Below the pieces are notes generated by a model. That model was not told the origin of the DNA. It searched no databases and saw only the letters and a list, made by a program, of their open reading frames with translations. From Pseudomonas karstica (GTDB taxonomy: Bacteria > Pseudomonadota > Gammaproteobacteria > Pseudomonadales > Pseudomonadaceae), in contig NZ_WLYI01000030.1 in NCBI RefSeq assembly GCF_009707515.1, forward strand, positions 1-64,000: DNA of 64,000 nucleotides, in the 5' to 3' direction. A program made the translations under genes and the position numbers. The number at the start of each line of letters is the position of its first letter. The stretch's first letter is position 1. This document shows positions 7,995 to 16,621 of the stretch, one piece after another.

Positions 7995-8954
7995 TCAGGG
8001 TTGGTAGACCCGCGCAAATCCTGCGCGAATCTTTTCTTCCGGCAACTCGTCAGCAATAAACACAATCACACTTTCCCGCGCCTCGCCTTCGGCCCATTCG
8101 GTGTCCCAGTCGAAACCGTAGAGTTTCAACACCCCCTGGAACACCATGCGCCGATCTTCGCCAGCAATGTTCAACACGCCCTTGTAGCGCAACAGTTGCT
8201 TGCCATGGTCTTCCAGCAGTTCGTTCATGAACTCGCTGAGGCGGTCGATATCCAGCGCTTGGTCGGTACGCAGCACCAGGCTGGAAATCCGGTCGATGGA
8301 AGGGGCCTGGCTCACCGGGCGCAGGCTCATGCCCGCGTTGAGGTTAAAGCCGCGCACGTCCAGCAATTCGGCCAGATCAATCTTGCCGTGTTCTACCACA
8401 CGGATCGGCGCACGGCGGTTGATGCGGGTCAGGCGTTCGCTCAAGGCCGTAAAGGTAGTGTCGTCCACCAGGTCGCGCTTGCTCACCAGCAGGCGGTCGG
8501 CAAAGCCGATTTGTGCCTGGGCGATGGTCTGGGTCAGGTGGTGTTCAGCGTGGGCGGCGTCTACCAGGGTGATGATGCCGTCGAGGATGTAGCGCTCGCG
8601 CAGTTCTTCATCGATAAAAAACGTCTGGGCCACCGGGGCTGGGTCGGCCAGGCCGGTGCACTCGATCACCAGGCGGTCGAAGGCGATTTCACCGCTGTCG
8701 AGGCGTTCCAGCAGCAGGTACAGCGCCTTGGTCAGGTCGGTGTGGATGGTGCAGCACACGCAGCCGTTGGACAAGGTCATGACTTGTACCGGTTCGGTGC
8801 CCAGCAGTTGGGTATCGATGCCGGCGTCGCTGAATTCATTTTCGATCACGGCGATTTTCAAGCCGTGTTCGGCCTTGAGCAGGTGGCGCAGCAAGGTGGT
8901 CTTGCCAGCGCCAAGGAAGCCGCTGAGGACGGTAACGGGAATGGGAGAGGACAA
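7995..8954 (-). CDS. yjiA: G3E-family GTPase (COG0523, YjiA-like)
   Basis: P-loop GTPase of the CobW/YjiA metallochaperone group, 319 residues. Walker A is GFLGAGKTTL, the metal-binding motif is SNGCVCCTIHTDL (CxCC), and the CobW C-terminal domain follows. The start is a TTG at 8954, chosen because AAGGAG lies eight bases upstream and MSSPIPVTVLSG matches the family N-terminus; the longer frame runs back through a REP palindrome. It follows cstA and yjiX as in E. coli, where yjiA lies downstream of btsT-yjiX. Its role with the transporter is unproven. Confidence 0.92.
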   Translation of the reverse strand: MSSPIPVTVLSGFLGAGKTTLLRHLLKAEHGLKIAVIENEFSDAGIDTQLLGTEPVQVMTLSNGCVCCTIHTDLTKALYLLLERLDSGEIAFDRLVIECTGLADPAPVAQTFFIDEELRERYILDGIITLVDAAHAEHHLTQTIAQAQIGFADRLLVSKRDLVDDTTFTALSERLTRINRRAPIRVVEHGKIDLAELLDVRGFNLNAGMSLRPVSQAPSIDRISSLVLRTDQALDIDRLSEFMNELLEDHGKQLLRYKGVLNIAGEDRRMVFQGVLKLYGFDWDTEWAEGEARESVIVFIADELPEEKIRAGFARVYQP

Positions 8955-8990
8955 AAGCGGTTCTCCTTGAAAATAGGCATGCAAAAACAA

Positions 8991-9091
8991 CTGTAGGAGC
9001 GAGCTTGCTCGCGAAAAACCCTCGGACGCCGCGTTCATGCTCAATGCACGCGGTGTCCTTAAGTTCTTCGCGAGCAAGCTCGCTCCTACAG
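8991..9091. repeat. REP/BIME inverted pair
   Basis: Two 25-base arms in perfect inversion (8991-9015 and 9067-9091, core GGAGCGAGCTTGCTCGCGAA) flank 51 bases. Each arm is itself a REP palindrome of the type common between Pseudomonas genes. The pair lies inside the yjiX-yjiA intergenic part of the operon, so it would be transcribed and could stabilise or attenuate the mRNA. Confidence 0.9.
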
Positions 9092-9104
9092 AGGGTTTAC
9101 CAAC

Positions 9105-9302
9105 TTAACAGCACTTGGGCCCACCCTTGCCGCCGTAACGGGCTTCCTGGCGTTCCCGGAAGAACGCTTCGTAGTCCATCATCGGCTTGTCGGGGTGCTT
9201 GGTTTGCATATGCTCGACGTAGTTGTCGTAGTCGGGCATGCCGACCATCAGGCGCGCGGCCTGACCGAGGTATTTACCGAGGCGACTCAGGTCATTGAAC
9301 AT
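9105..9302 (-). CDS. yjiX: YbdD/YjiX family small protein (DUF466)
   Basis: 65-residue cytoplasmic protein with the family pattern YLGQAARLMVGMPDYDNYVEH, KHPDKPMMDYEAFFRERQEAR and a Cys-Cys C-terminus (GGPKCC). Members are almost always encoded directly after CstA/BtsT-type transporters, as here (15-base gap). No enzymatic function is established. GAGGG precedes the start. The metal-friendly Cys pair next to a metallochaperone-like GTPase invites a functional link, but that is inference. Confidence 0.92.
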   Translation of the reverse strand: MFNDLSRLGKYLGQAARLMVGMPDYDNYVEHMQTKHPDKPMMDYEAFFRERQEARYGGKGGPKCC

Positions 9303-9317
9303 GGTTGCATCCCTCTA

Positions 9318-11384
9318 TCACGCATCCGGCATCGCCTGGAACGGGGCTTCTTTATCCGTACGTTCCTTTTTGCCCCAGGCGGCAATGCCGACCTTGAGCG
9401 CATAGAACAGGATGCTGAATACCACGAACAGGAACAGCGCCGTCAGCGTTGCGTTGGTGTAGGCATTCCAGATCACGTGTTGCATCTGGTCGATGTTCTT
9501 GGCCGGGGCCAGGATCTGGCCGTTGGCCAGGGCATCGCTGTATTTCTTCGCAAGCGACAGGAAGCCAATCGCCGGGTTGGCGTCGAACAGCTTGATGAGG
9601 CCGGCAGCGGTGGTACAGATCAGCAACCAGACAGCTGGCAGCATGGTCACCCAGATATAGCGCTGGCGTTTCATTTTGATCAGCACAACGGTGGCGAGCA
9701 TCAGCGCAATACCGGCCAGCATCTGGTTGGAGATACCGAACAGCGGCCACAAGGTGTTGATGCCGCCCAGTGGGTCGATCACGCCCTGATACAGCAGGTA
9801 ACCCCACATCGCCACGCAACCTGCGGTGGCAATCAGGTTGGCGGTCCAGGATTCAGTGCGCTTCAACGCCGGAACAAAGGAGCCCAGCAAGTCCTGCAAC
9901 ATGAACCTACCGGCACGGGTACCGGCGTCGACTGCCGTCAGGATGAACAGCGCTTCGAACAGGATCGCAAAGTGGTACCAGAACGCCATGGTGTTTTCAC
10001 CCGGCAGGACACTGTGCAGGATCTGCGCAATACCCACCGCCAGGGTCGGCGCGCCACCGGCACGGGCCAGGATAGTGGTTTCACCGATGTCGTTGGCTAC
10101 CGCCTGCAACGCTTCAGGTGTAATGGCAAAGCCCCAACTGCTGACGGTTTGCGCCACAGTCACCACGTCACTGCCGACAATCGCTGCCGGGCTGTTCATG
10201 GCGAAGTACACACCAGGCTCGATCACCGAAGCGGCAACCATCGCCATGATGGCCACGAACGATTCCATCAGCATGCCGCCGTAGCCGATATAGCGGGCGT
10301 GGCCCTCATTGGCCAGCAACTTGGGCGTGGTGCCCGAGGAGATCAGCGCATGGAAACCGGATACCGCGCCACAGGCGATGGTGATGAACAGGAACGGGAA
10401 CAAACCACCTTTCCAAACCGGGCCGGTGCCATCGATAAACTGGGTCAACGCCGGCATTTTCAGGTCGGGCATGGTGACCAGGATGCCAATCGCCAAGGCG
10501 ATGATGGTACCGATCTTCAGGAACGTAGAGAGGTAGTCACGTGGGGCGAGAATCAGCCATACCGGCAACACGGCGGCGACAAAGCCATAGCCGATCAACA
10601 TCCAGGTAATCTGGATCCCGGTAAAGGTGAAGGCCTTGGCCCAGACCGGATCAGCGGCAATCTGCCCGCCCAACCAGATCGAACCCAGCAGCAGCAATAC
10701 GCCGATGATGGAGATTTCACCGATGCGGCCCGGGCGGATGTAGCGCATATAGATGCCCATGAACATCGCGATCGGGATGGTCGCCATTACCGTGAAGATA
10801 CCCCACGGGCTTTCAGCCAGGGCCTTGACCACGATCAGCGCCAGCACCGCGAGGATGATGATCATGATCAGGAAGCAGCCAAACAGAGCGATGGTCCCGG
10901 GAATGCGGCCCATTTCTTCGCGGACCATATCCCCCAGGGAACGGCCGTTGCGACGAGTGGACAGGAACAGGACCATGAAGTCCTGTACCGCACCGGCCAG
11001 CACCACACCGGCAATCAGCCACAGGGTACCGGGCAGATAGCCCATCTGCGCCGCCAATACCGGCCCGACCAGAGGCCCGGCACCGGCAATCGCCGCGAAA
11101 TGGTGACCGAAAAGAATGTGTTTGTTGGTCGGTACAAAGTCCAGACCATCGTTATTGACCACTGCGGGGGTGGCCCGCCGTGGGTCGATTTGCATCACGT
11201 GATTGGCGATGAACAGACTGTAGTAACGGTACGCAACCAGATAAATGGCCACTGCCGCGACCACGATCCACAATGCGTTGATTGCCTCGCCGCGGCGCAA
11301 AGCCACTACGCCCAAGGCGCACGCGCCTACAATTGCCAGCAGCAGCCAGGGTAAATGGCGTAGCAGGCTATTATTATTTTTCAT
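9318..11384 (-). CDS. cstA: Carbon starvation protein CstA / pyruvate transporter
   Basis: 688-residue inner-membrane transporter with about 16-18 hydrophobic helices, family CstA/BtsT. Members import pyruvate (BtsT) or peptides (CstA). Hallmarks seen: HHFAAIAGAGPLVGPVLAAQ near the N-terminus, the GAVQDFMVLFLSTRRNGRSL loop and the cytoplasmic C-terminus. It heads the cstA-yjiX-yjiA unit. The start at 11384 has a weak ribosome site, but codons 2-5 are an A-rich AAnAAnAA stretch matching the Crc/Hfq motif. A GGCC dyad lies 55-71 bases upstream. Expression is therefore likely catabolite-controlled. Confidence 0.94.
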   Translation of the reverse strand: MKNNNSLLRHLPWLLLAIVGACALGVVALRRGEAINALWIVVAAVAIYLVAYRYYSLFIANHVMQIDPRRATPAVVNNDGLDFVPTNKHILFGHHFAAIAGAGPLVGPVLAAQMGYLPGTLWLIAGVVLAGAVQDFMVLFLSTRRNGRSLGDMVREEMGRIPGTIALFGCFLIMIIILAVLALIVVKALAESPWGIFTVMATIPIAMFMGIYMRYIRPGRIGEISIIGVLLLLGSIWLGGQIAADPVWAKAFTFTGIQITWMLIGYGFVAAVLPVWLILAPRDYLSTFLKIGTIIALAIGILVTMPDLKMPALTQFIDGTGPVWKGGLFPFLFITIACGAVSGFHALISSGTTPKLLANEGHARYIGYGGMLMESFVAIMAMVAASVIEPGVYFAMNSPAAIVGSDVVTVAQTVSSWGFAITPEALQAVANDIGETTILARAGGAPTLAVGIAQILHSVLPGENTMAFWYHFAILFEALFILTAVDAGTRAGRFMLQDLLGSFVPALKRTESWTANLIATAGCVAMWGYLLYQGVIDPLGGINTLWPLFGISNQMLAGIALMLATVVLIKMKRQRYIWVTMLPAVWLLICTTAAGLIKLFDANPAIGFLSLAKKYSDALANGQILAPAKNIDQMQHVIWNAYTNATLTALFLFVVFSILFYALKVGIAAWGKKERTDKEAPFQAMPDA
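11371..11381 (-). promoter_or_regulatory. Candidate Crc/Hfq CA motif in the cstA start region
   Basis: Codons 2-5 of cstA read AAAAATAATAA, containing two overlapping exact AAnAAnAA matches immediately after the ATG. Such motifs at the translation start are the known mode of Hfq/Crc repression in Pseudomonas. It is an unusual A-run for this GC-rich genome. Confidence 0.5.
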
Positions 11385-11438
11385 TTTTATATTCCAGCCA
11401 GGGTGGACAGAAGGACAGCCATTGCGAGTTTAGCGTTA

Positions 11439-11455
11439 CTGGCCCTAAAGGCCAG
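11439..11455. promoter_or_regulatory. Inverted repeat in the cstA leader
   Basis: Perfect 6-bp dyad CTGGCC-N5-GGCCAG, 55-71 bases upstream of the cstA start codon. It could be an operator or an mRNA hairpin. No sigma-54 promoter (GG-N10-GC) was found around it. Confidence 0.35.
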
Positions 11456-11546
11456 CCCCCTACGTTGGTCTAGAGCCTCTCTGAGGCGAAAAAACTACCC
11501 AATAATGGCGCTGAGCCACAATCCCTTTCCCCACCAGGGCCAGGTA

Positions 11547-12914
11547 CTACTCGAAGAGTGCATCCAACGCCTGCTCCAACCGAGTCACCGCAATCACCTG
11601 CAACCCCGGCGGCGACTCCTTCGGCGCATTACCCTTGGGCACGATGGCGCGTTTGAAACCGTGCTTGGCCGCTTCTTTCAAGCGCTCCTGGCCGCTGGGC
11701 ACCGGACGCACTTCGCCGGACAGGCCAACTTCGCCAAACACCAACAAGTCATGGGGTAACGGCCGGTTGCGCAGGCTGGACATCACGGCGGCCATCAAGG
11801 CCAGGTCGGACGCGGTTTCCAGCACCTTGACCCCGCCCACCACGTTGAGGAACACATCCTGGTCATGGGTAGGAATTCCGCCATGCCGGTGCAGGACTGC
11901 CAGCAGCATGGCCAGACGGTTCTGATCCAGGCCCAAGGTTACCCGGCGCGGGTTGGCCAGGTGACTGTCGTCCACCAATGCCTGAACTTCCACCAGCATC
12001 GGCCGAGTGCCTTCCCACGTCGCCATCACCACACTGCCCGGGACCTCTTCCTGGGCGCGGGTAAGAAAAATCGCCGACGGGTTGGAGACCTCTTTCAAGC
12101 CCCGGTCAGTCATGGCGAACACGCCCAGTTCGTTGACCGCACCAAAGCGGTTCTTCACCGCCCGCAGCAAACGCAAGCGACCGTCGGACTCACCTTCGAA
12201 ATACAGCACAGTGTCGACCATATGCTCCAACACCCGCGGCCCGGCCAGCGCGCCTTCTTTGGTCACGTGGCCTACCAGGAAAATCGCCGTACCGCTCTGT
12301 TTCGCATAACGCACCAGCAACGCTGCACTTTCCCGCACCTGGGACACGCCACCGGGTGCCGATTGCAGTTGTTCGGTGAAAATCGTCTGGATCGAGTCGA
12401 TCACCATGACCTTGGGTTTTTCCAGGCGAGCCGTGGCGATGATGCTTTCGATGCAGGTTTCGGTCATGACCCGCAGTTGGTCCTGGGGCAACCCCAGGCG
12501 ACGGGCGCGCATGGCCACTTGTTGTTGGGATTCTTCACCCGTGACGTACAACGCCGGCATGCGGCTGGCAATGCTGCACAGGGTTTGCAGGAGGATGGTC
12601 GACTTGCCGATGCCAGGGTCGCCGCCGATCAGCACCACAGAGCCATCCACCAGGCCACCGCCCAACACCCGGTCCAGCTCACCGGAAGCGGTGGAGAAAC
12701 GCGGAATCTCTTCGACGCTGACTTCGGCCAGGGTCTTGATCTGCGTCTGTTGCCCAGTCCAACCCGAGCGACCGCTGGGCGCGACGGCACCACCGCTTTC
12801 GATCATGGTTTCGGTGAGGGTGTTCCACGCACCGCATTCGCTGCACTGGCCGGCCCACTTGGGAAAGGTCGCGCCGCACTCCGTGCAGCCGTACATGCGC
12901 TTGGCCTTTGCCAT
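11547..12914 (-). CDS. radA: DNA repair protein RadA
   Basis: 455-residue RecA-like helicase that drives branch migration of recombination intermediates. Domains in order: N-terminal four-cysteine zinc finger (CTECGATFPKWAGQCSEC), RecA-type ATPase with Walker A GDPGIGKSTI, the RadA-specific KNRFG motif (AVKNRFGAVNELGVF), and a C-terminal Lon-protease-like domain. The start at 12914 has a strong GGAGG ribosome site. Length and motif set are complete. It is separate from the neighbouring katB-ankB operon by a 35-base gap and the same direction, so some read-through is possible. Confidence 0.97.
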   Translation of the reverse strand: MAKAKRMYGCTECGATFPKWAGQCSECGAWNTLTETMIESGGAVAPSGRSGWTGQQTQIKTLAEVSVEEIPRFSTASGELDRVLGGGLVDGSVVLIGGDPGIGKSTILLQTLCSIASRMPALYVTGEESQQQVAMRARRLGLPQDQLRVMTETCIESIIATARLEKPKVMVIDSIQTIFTEQLQSAPGGVSQVRESAALLVRYAKQSGTAIFLVGHVTKEGALAGPRVLEHMVDTVLYFEGESDGRLRLLRAVKNRFGAVNELGVFAMTDRGLKEVSNPSAIFLTRAQEEVPGSVVMATWEGTRPMLVEVQALVDDSHLANPRRVTLGLDQNRLAMLLAVLHRHGGIPTHDQDVFLNVVGGVKVLETASDLALMAAVMSSLRNRPLPHDLLVFGEVGLSGEVRPVPSGQERLKEAAKHGFKRAIVPKGNAPKESPPGLQVIAVTRLEQALDALFE

Positions 12915-12949
12915 TCGAGAACCTCCAACCGAAAAACCGCGATGATAGC

Positions 12950-13489
12950 TCAGCGCGGCGTCGGGGTCCGGATTTCACCTTTGGCCAAGCGTGAAGCGCT
13001 GTTACCGAGTGGGTCTTCGGCATTGAGGTCTGCGCCCTTGACCTTCAGTTCATCCAGCAGCTCGAGCCGCTTGAACAAACCGGCGTACATGGCTGCCGTC
13101 TGCCCAGCGCCATTGCGCTGGTCCGGGTTGCAGTCGGTGGCCAGCAACCGCTGGGCGATGTTCAGCTCGCCTTTGAAAATGGCGCCCATCAGTGCGCTGT
13201 TGCCGCGGTTGTCCTGCACACAGGCATCGGCTCCGGCTGCCAGCAAGCGCTCCACGAATGGTGCCTGGCCGTGATAAGCCGCCAGGATCAATGCGGTGTA
13301 GCCCTTTTCGTCCTGGGTGTTAAGCGAATAGCCTGCATCGATAAAGGTGTTGAGCATTTCCACGTCACCTCGACGGGCCGCGTCGAAATAGTAGTCTCGC
13401 AGTTGCGCCTTGAGCGTTTGCGGCTCTGGCGTCTCGGCGTGGGCGGCAAAGGCCAGCCACGCTATTAGTAAACCGATGCAGATACGCAT
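12950..13489 (-). CDS. ankB: Ankyrin-repeat protein AnkB
   Basis: 179-residue exported protein: a cleavable signal peptide (MRICIGLLIAWLAFAAHAE) followed by four ankyrin-like repeats with the usual G-TAL-AA-G signatures (KGYTALILAAYHG, RGNSALMGAIFKG, AGQTAAMYAG, LGNSASRLAKG). The start at 13489 is favoured because it begins the signal peptide. It follows katB by 65 bases. In P. aeruginosa the equivalent AnkB is needed for full KatB catalase activity in the periplasm, and the same role is inferred here. Confidence 0.9.
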   Translation of the reverse strand: MRICIGLLIAWLAFAAHAETPEPQTLKAQLRDYYFDAARRGDVEMLNTFIDAGYSLNTQDEKGYTALILAAYHGQAPFVERLLAAGADACVQDNRGNSALMGAIFKGELNIAQRLLATDCNPDQRNGAGQTAAMYAGLFKRLELLDELKVKGADLNAEDPLGNSASRLAKGEIRTPTPR

Positions 13490-13554
13490 GGGAGGACTCC
13501 CTGCCAAGTGTCGACGCCCAGCGGGGTTGCCGAGCGTCGACAGGACCAAAAGGA

Positions 13555-15096
13555 TCAGTCAGCCAGTTTCTCGGCCAGTGCTTTCACACGCGCCAGGTCA
13601 CCCTTGGCGACCTTGGCCACGCCGGTGCCGTACTCTGGATCAGCCTTATAGAGGAACGACAGGATGATGTGCTTGCTCTCGTCATCGGTGGTGGCCAGGG
13701 AGCCGCCGAAGTTTTCGATCAAATCCTGACGCTCTTTTTTGCTGTATGAACGGTACAGCTCACCCGCCTGCTGGAAGTTCTGCTCACGCTGGATCTTCGC
13801 CTGCTGGGTGCTGCCCGACAGGGCCATCTGGCTGTAACGGGCGCTTTGCGGCTCTTCCCGTGGCAGCAGGCGGCTTGGCTGGTAGTTCACGCCGCTGGTG
13901 GTTTTGCCGAAGTTCATCGCGCCGTCCTGGTTACCGTTGTTGACGGTCACCCGAGGGGCGTTGATTGGCAGTTGCAGGGCGTTGGCACCGAGACGGTACA
14001 TCTGCGTATCGGCGTAGGAGAACACGCGCCCTTGCAACAGGCGGTCTTCCGACGGCTCGATACCCGGTACCAGGTTGGCCGGGGCCATTGCTACCTGTTC
14101 GGTTTCCTGGAAGACGTTGGCCGGGTTGCGGTTCAGTACCATCTGCCCGACTTTGCGCTCAGGGACATTCGGCCAGATCTTGGTGGCGTCCAATGGGTCG
14201 AAATCAAACGTGGCAAGGTCTTGCGGCTTGAGGACTTGCACATACAAGTCCCACTTGGGGAAGTCACCCTTGTTGATATGCGTGACCAGATCATTAGTCA
14301 TATGACTGTAGTCACGGCCCTGGACCTCAGTGACTTGCTTAGGCTCCAGGTTCTTGATGCCTTGCAGGCTCTTCCAGTGGAACTTGACGTAGTGCACTTC
14401 ACCTTTGGCGTTAATCAACTTGTAGGCGTGAACGCCATTGCCGTCCATTTCCCGGTAACTGGCCGGGGTGCCGGCGTCCGAATACAACTCGGTCAGGGTG
14501 CGGGTGGACTCAGGAACATGGGAGAAGAAATCAAAACGACGGGAGTCATCGTCCAGATTAGTCCGCGGGTCAGGCTTGAAGGCATGCACCATATCCGGAA
14601 ACTTGATGGCGTCACGAATAAAGAACGTCGGGAAATTATTGCCTACCAGGTCCCAGTTACCGTCGGCGGTATAGAACTTGGTAGCGAAACCACGAGGGTC
14701 GCGCAATGTTTCAGGAGAATGATTGCCGTGAACGACCGCAGAGAAACGCACAAATACGGGGGTAGCCTCGCCGGCAGCAAATACCTTGGCTTTGGTCAGG
14801 TCACTCAGGTTATCGGTGACGGTGAATGTGCCATGGGCTCCGGTACCACGGGCATGTACGACACGCTCTGGAATGCGCTCCCGGTCAAAGCGCTGCAGTT
14901 TCTGGATCAGTTGCACGTCTTGCAGCAATACCGGGCCCGTGGCGCCGGCGGTTTGCGAGTTCTGATTGTCGCCAACCGCCGCGCCATTATCGCGGGTCAG
15001 GTTGGCGGCTTGTACCGACAGTGAAAGCGCGCTGGCGGTTACCAGGAGCAGTACATGTCGTGCAGCAATAGGCCTGCGGCTAATAGGGGCTTTCAT
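13555..15096 (-). CDS. katB: Peroxide-inducible periplasmic catalase KatB
   Basis: 513-residue small-subunit haem catalase. The N-terminal hydrophobic segment ending SLSVQAAN is an export signal, as in P. aeruginosa KatB. The catalytic histidine lies in VVHARGTGAHG, the distal Asn in NNFPTFFIRDA, and the haem-ligating tyrosine in FSYADTQMYRLG. The length matches KatB exactly. It forms an operon with ankB downstream. An OxyR-like 37-base site lies 170-206 bases upstream of the start, fitting peroxide induction. It defends against external hydrogen peroxide. Confidence 0.96.
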   Translation of the reverse strand: MKAPISRRPIAARHVLLLVTASALSLSVQAANLTRDNGAAVGDNQNSQTAGATGPVLLQDVQLIQKLQRFDRERIPERVVHARGTGAHGTFTVTDNLSDLTKAKVFAAGEATPVFVRFSAVVHGNHSPETLRDPRGFATKFYTADGNWDLVGNNFPTFFIRDAIKFPDMVHAFKPDPRTNLDDDSRRFDFFSHVPESTRTLTELYSDAGTPASYREMDGNGVHAYKLINAKGEVHYVKFHWKSLQGIKNLEPKQVTEVQGRDYSHMTNDLVTHINKGDFPKWDLYVQVLKPQDLATFDFDPLDATKIWPNVPERKVGQMVLNRNPANVFQETEQVAMAPANLVPGIEPSEDRLLQGRVFSYADTQMYRLGANALQLPINAPRVTVNNGNQDGAMNFGKTTSGVNYQPSRLLPREEPQSARYSQMALSGSTQQAKIQREQNFQQAGELYRSYSKKERQDLIENFGGSLATTDDESKHIILSFLYKADPEYGTGVAKVAKGDLARVKALAEKLAD

Positions 15097-15265
15097 CGAG
15101 GTGTCCTCTAGTTTTTTTAATGCACATTCAGTTGTGCTTGCTAGAGGCTAGTGACCCGGGAGTCAGAAGATAAATAGAAAACCCATACCGTCCCCATTAA
15201 GAAAATAGTGTGGAAACCCCATGAAATAGCGGGTATACCGCGCAGGAATGATGGCACTCTGCAAA

Positions 15266-15302
15266 CTATTTGCGATTTAATGTGTCGATAACATCGAACA
15301 AT
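15266..15302 (-). promoter_or_regulatory. Candidate OxyR-binding site upstream of katB
   Basis: Four tetramers at exact 11-base spacing, CTAT, TTAA, ATAA and CAAT, each separated by seven bases, fit the OxyR layout ATAG-N7-CTAT-N7-ATAG-N7-CTAT at 10 of 16 core positions. Three of the four weakly conserved spacer positions also match. It lies between katB and mscL in an AT-rich stretch. Confidence 0.45.
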
Positions 15303-15383
15303 GTTAACAGCTGTGTCGCGCAAGCCTGACAAGACTGACTTACACTGTTCCTACCTCATCTCAACTGTAACAAGGAATAACCT

Positions 15384-15797
15384 ATGGGCGTACTCAGTGA
15401 GTTCAAGGCCTTTGCGGTCAAAGGCAATGTGGTCGACATGGCCGTTGGTATTATCATCGGTGCCGCCTTCGGCAAAATTGTTTCTTCTTTTGTAGGGGAT
15501 GTGGTGATGCCCCCGATCGGTCTGTTGATCGGCGGGGTGGATTTTGGTGACTTGGCAGTGACCCTCAAGGCCGCCCAGGGCGACGTCCCGGCAGTCGTTC
15601 TTGCTTACGGCAAGTTTATCCAAAGCCTCATCGACTTTGTGATCGTCGCGTTTGCGATCTTCATGGGGGTCAAGGCCATCAACCGCCTCAAGCGTGAAGA
15701 GGCCGTGGCACCTAGCCTGCCGCCTGTTCCAACCAAGGAAGAAGAGTTGCTGGGAGAGATCCGCGACCTGCTCAAGGCCCAGAACAACCAACCTTAG
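15384..15797 (+). CDS. mscL: Large-conductance mechanosensitive channel
   Basis: 137-residue inner-membrane channel, opening under membrane tension to release solutes during hypo-osmotic shock. The family N-terminus (GVLSEFKAFAVKGNVVDMAV), pore helix TM1 with GxxIGAAFGKIV, periplasmic loop, TM2 (LIDFVIVAFAIFMGVKAINRL) and acidic C-terminal helix with EEELLGEIRDLL are all present. The ribosome site is AAGGAAT. It is transcribed divergently from katB and ends in a strong hairpin terminator. Confidence 0.97.
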   Translation: MGVLSEFKAFAVKGNVVDMAVGIIIGAAFGKIVSSFVGDVVMPPIGLLIGGVDFGDLAVTLKAAQGDVPAVVLAYGKFIQSLIDFVIVAFAIFMGVKAINRLKREEAVAPSLPPVPTKEEELLGEIRDLLKAQNNQP

Positions 15798-15817
15798 CAA
15801 ACAGTTGAGCAAAAACC

Positions 15818-15845
15818 AGGCGCCTCCCTTGAGGCGCCTTTTTAT
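15818..15845. terminator. Bidirectional terminator between mscL and fpr
   Basis: A perfect 9-bp stem (AGGCGCCTC / GAGGCGCCT, loop CCTT) is followed by TTTTT on the plus strand. It is also followed by GGTTTTTG on the minus strand, so it can terminate both convergent genes. Confidence 0.9.
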
Positions 15846-16621
15846 TACCAGTAGTTTTCCACCGCTACCTGTCCCGGCCGCCGGGTCAGGCTCAACTGCA
15901 TGTTCCGTTGTTTAAGCACCTGGCGGGTGTCATCGATCATCTGCGGGTTGCCGCAGATCATCACCCGGGAATGTTCGGGTGTAAGCGCTACACCTGCGGC
16001 CTTTTCCAACTCACCATTGTCGATCAGGGTGGTGATTCGCGCATTGAGCGCTCCTGGATACTGTTCTCGGGTGACGATGGGAATGTAGGTGAGTTTATGG
16101 GCATATTCGGCCAGGTGCTCACGCTCACCCAACTCATGGATGAGCGACTGATAAGCCAGCTCACTGGCTTCACGCGCACTGTAGACCAAGATAATCCGCT
16201 CGAATTTTTCCCAGACTTCGAAGTCCTGCAGGATCGACAAAAAGGGCGCAACCCCAGTGCCAGTGCCCAGCATCCACAGGTCCCGGCCATCGACAAACCG
16301 GTCCAGGGTCAGAAAGCCGGTGGCCTGACGCTCCACCAGCAAGGTGTCACCCTCGCGCAAGCGGCTCAGTTCACTGGTGAACTCCCCGCCCGGCACGACA
16401 ATAGAGAAAAAATCCAGATACTCATCAAAAGGTGAAGACACCACCGAGTAGGCACGCCACACGGTGCTGCCATCAGCCTTGACCACACCCAGGCGCACAA
16501 ACTGACCAGCTCGGAAGCGAAAGCCCGGGTCGCGGGTGGTACGCAAGGTGAACAGGCTGGGAGTAAGGGATTGCACGTCGAGCAAAGTCTGGCGTGTGTA
16601 TTTTTCAGCACTGGCCGTCAT
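15845..16621 (-). CDS. fpr: Ferredoxin--NADP(+) reductase
   Basis: 258-residue FAD enzyme passing electrons between NADPH and ferredoxin or flavodoxin. The FAD-binding motif is WRAYSVVSSP, the NADP-binding region is GTGTGVAPFLSIL, and the nicotinamide region is VMICGNPQM. The C-terminus ends in ENYW, resembling the E. coli-type enzyme with a terminal Trp more than the Azotobacter/FprA type, so it is probably the FprB-like paralogue. The start at 16621 (MTASAEKYTRQ) has GGAG upstream. No finR-type regulator is adjacent. Its tail meets the shared mscL terminator. Confidence 0.92.
   Translation of the reverse strand: MTASAEKYTRQTLLDVQSLTPSLFTLRTTRDPGFRFRAGQFVRLGVVKADGSTVWRAYSVVSSPFDEYLDFFSIVVPGGEFTSELSRLREGDTLLVERQATGFLTLDRFVDGRDLWMLGTGTGVAPFLSILQDFEVWEKFERIILVYSAREASELAYQSLIHELGEREHLAEYAHKLTYIPIVTREQYPGALNARITTLIDNGELEKAAGVALTPEHSRVMICGNPQMIDDTRQVLKQRNMQLSLTRRPGQVAVENYW

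Noticed and set aside
9195..11354. 719-residue plus-strand open frame opposite cstA
   Set aside because: Extreme His/Gln/Arg content and complete coverage by the clear cstA gene on the other strand.
11385..11546. Sigma-54 promoter for cstA
   Set aside because: No GG-N10-GC pair with the proper flanks was found in the leader; only a GGCC dyad is visible.
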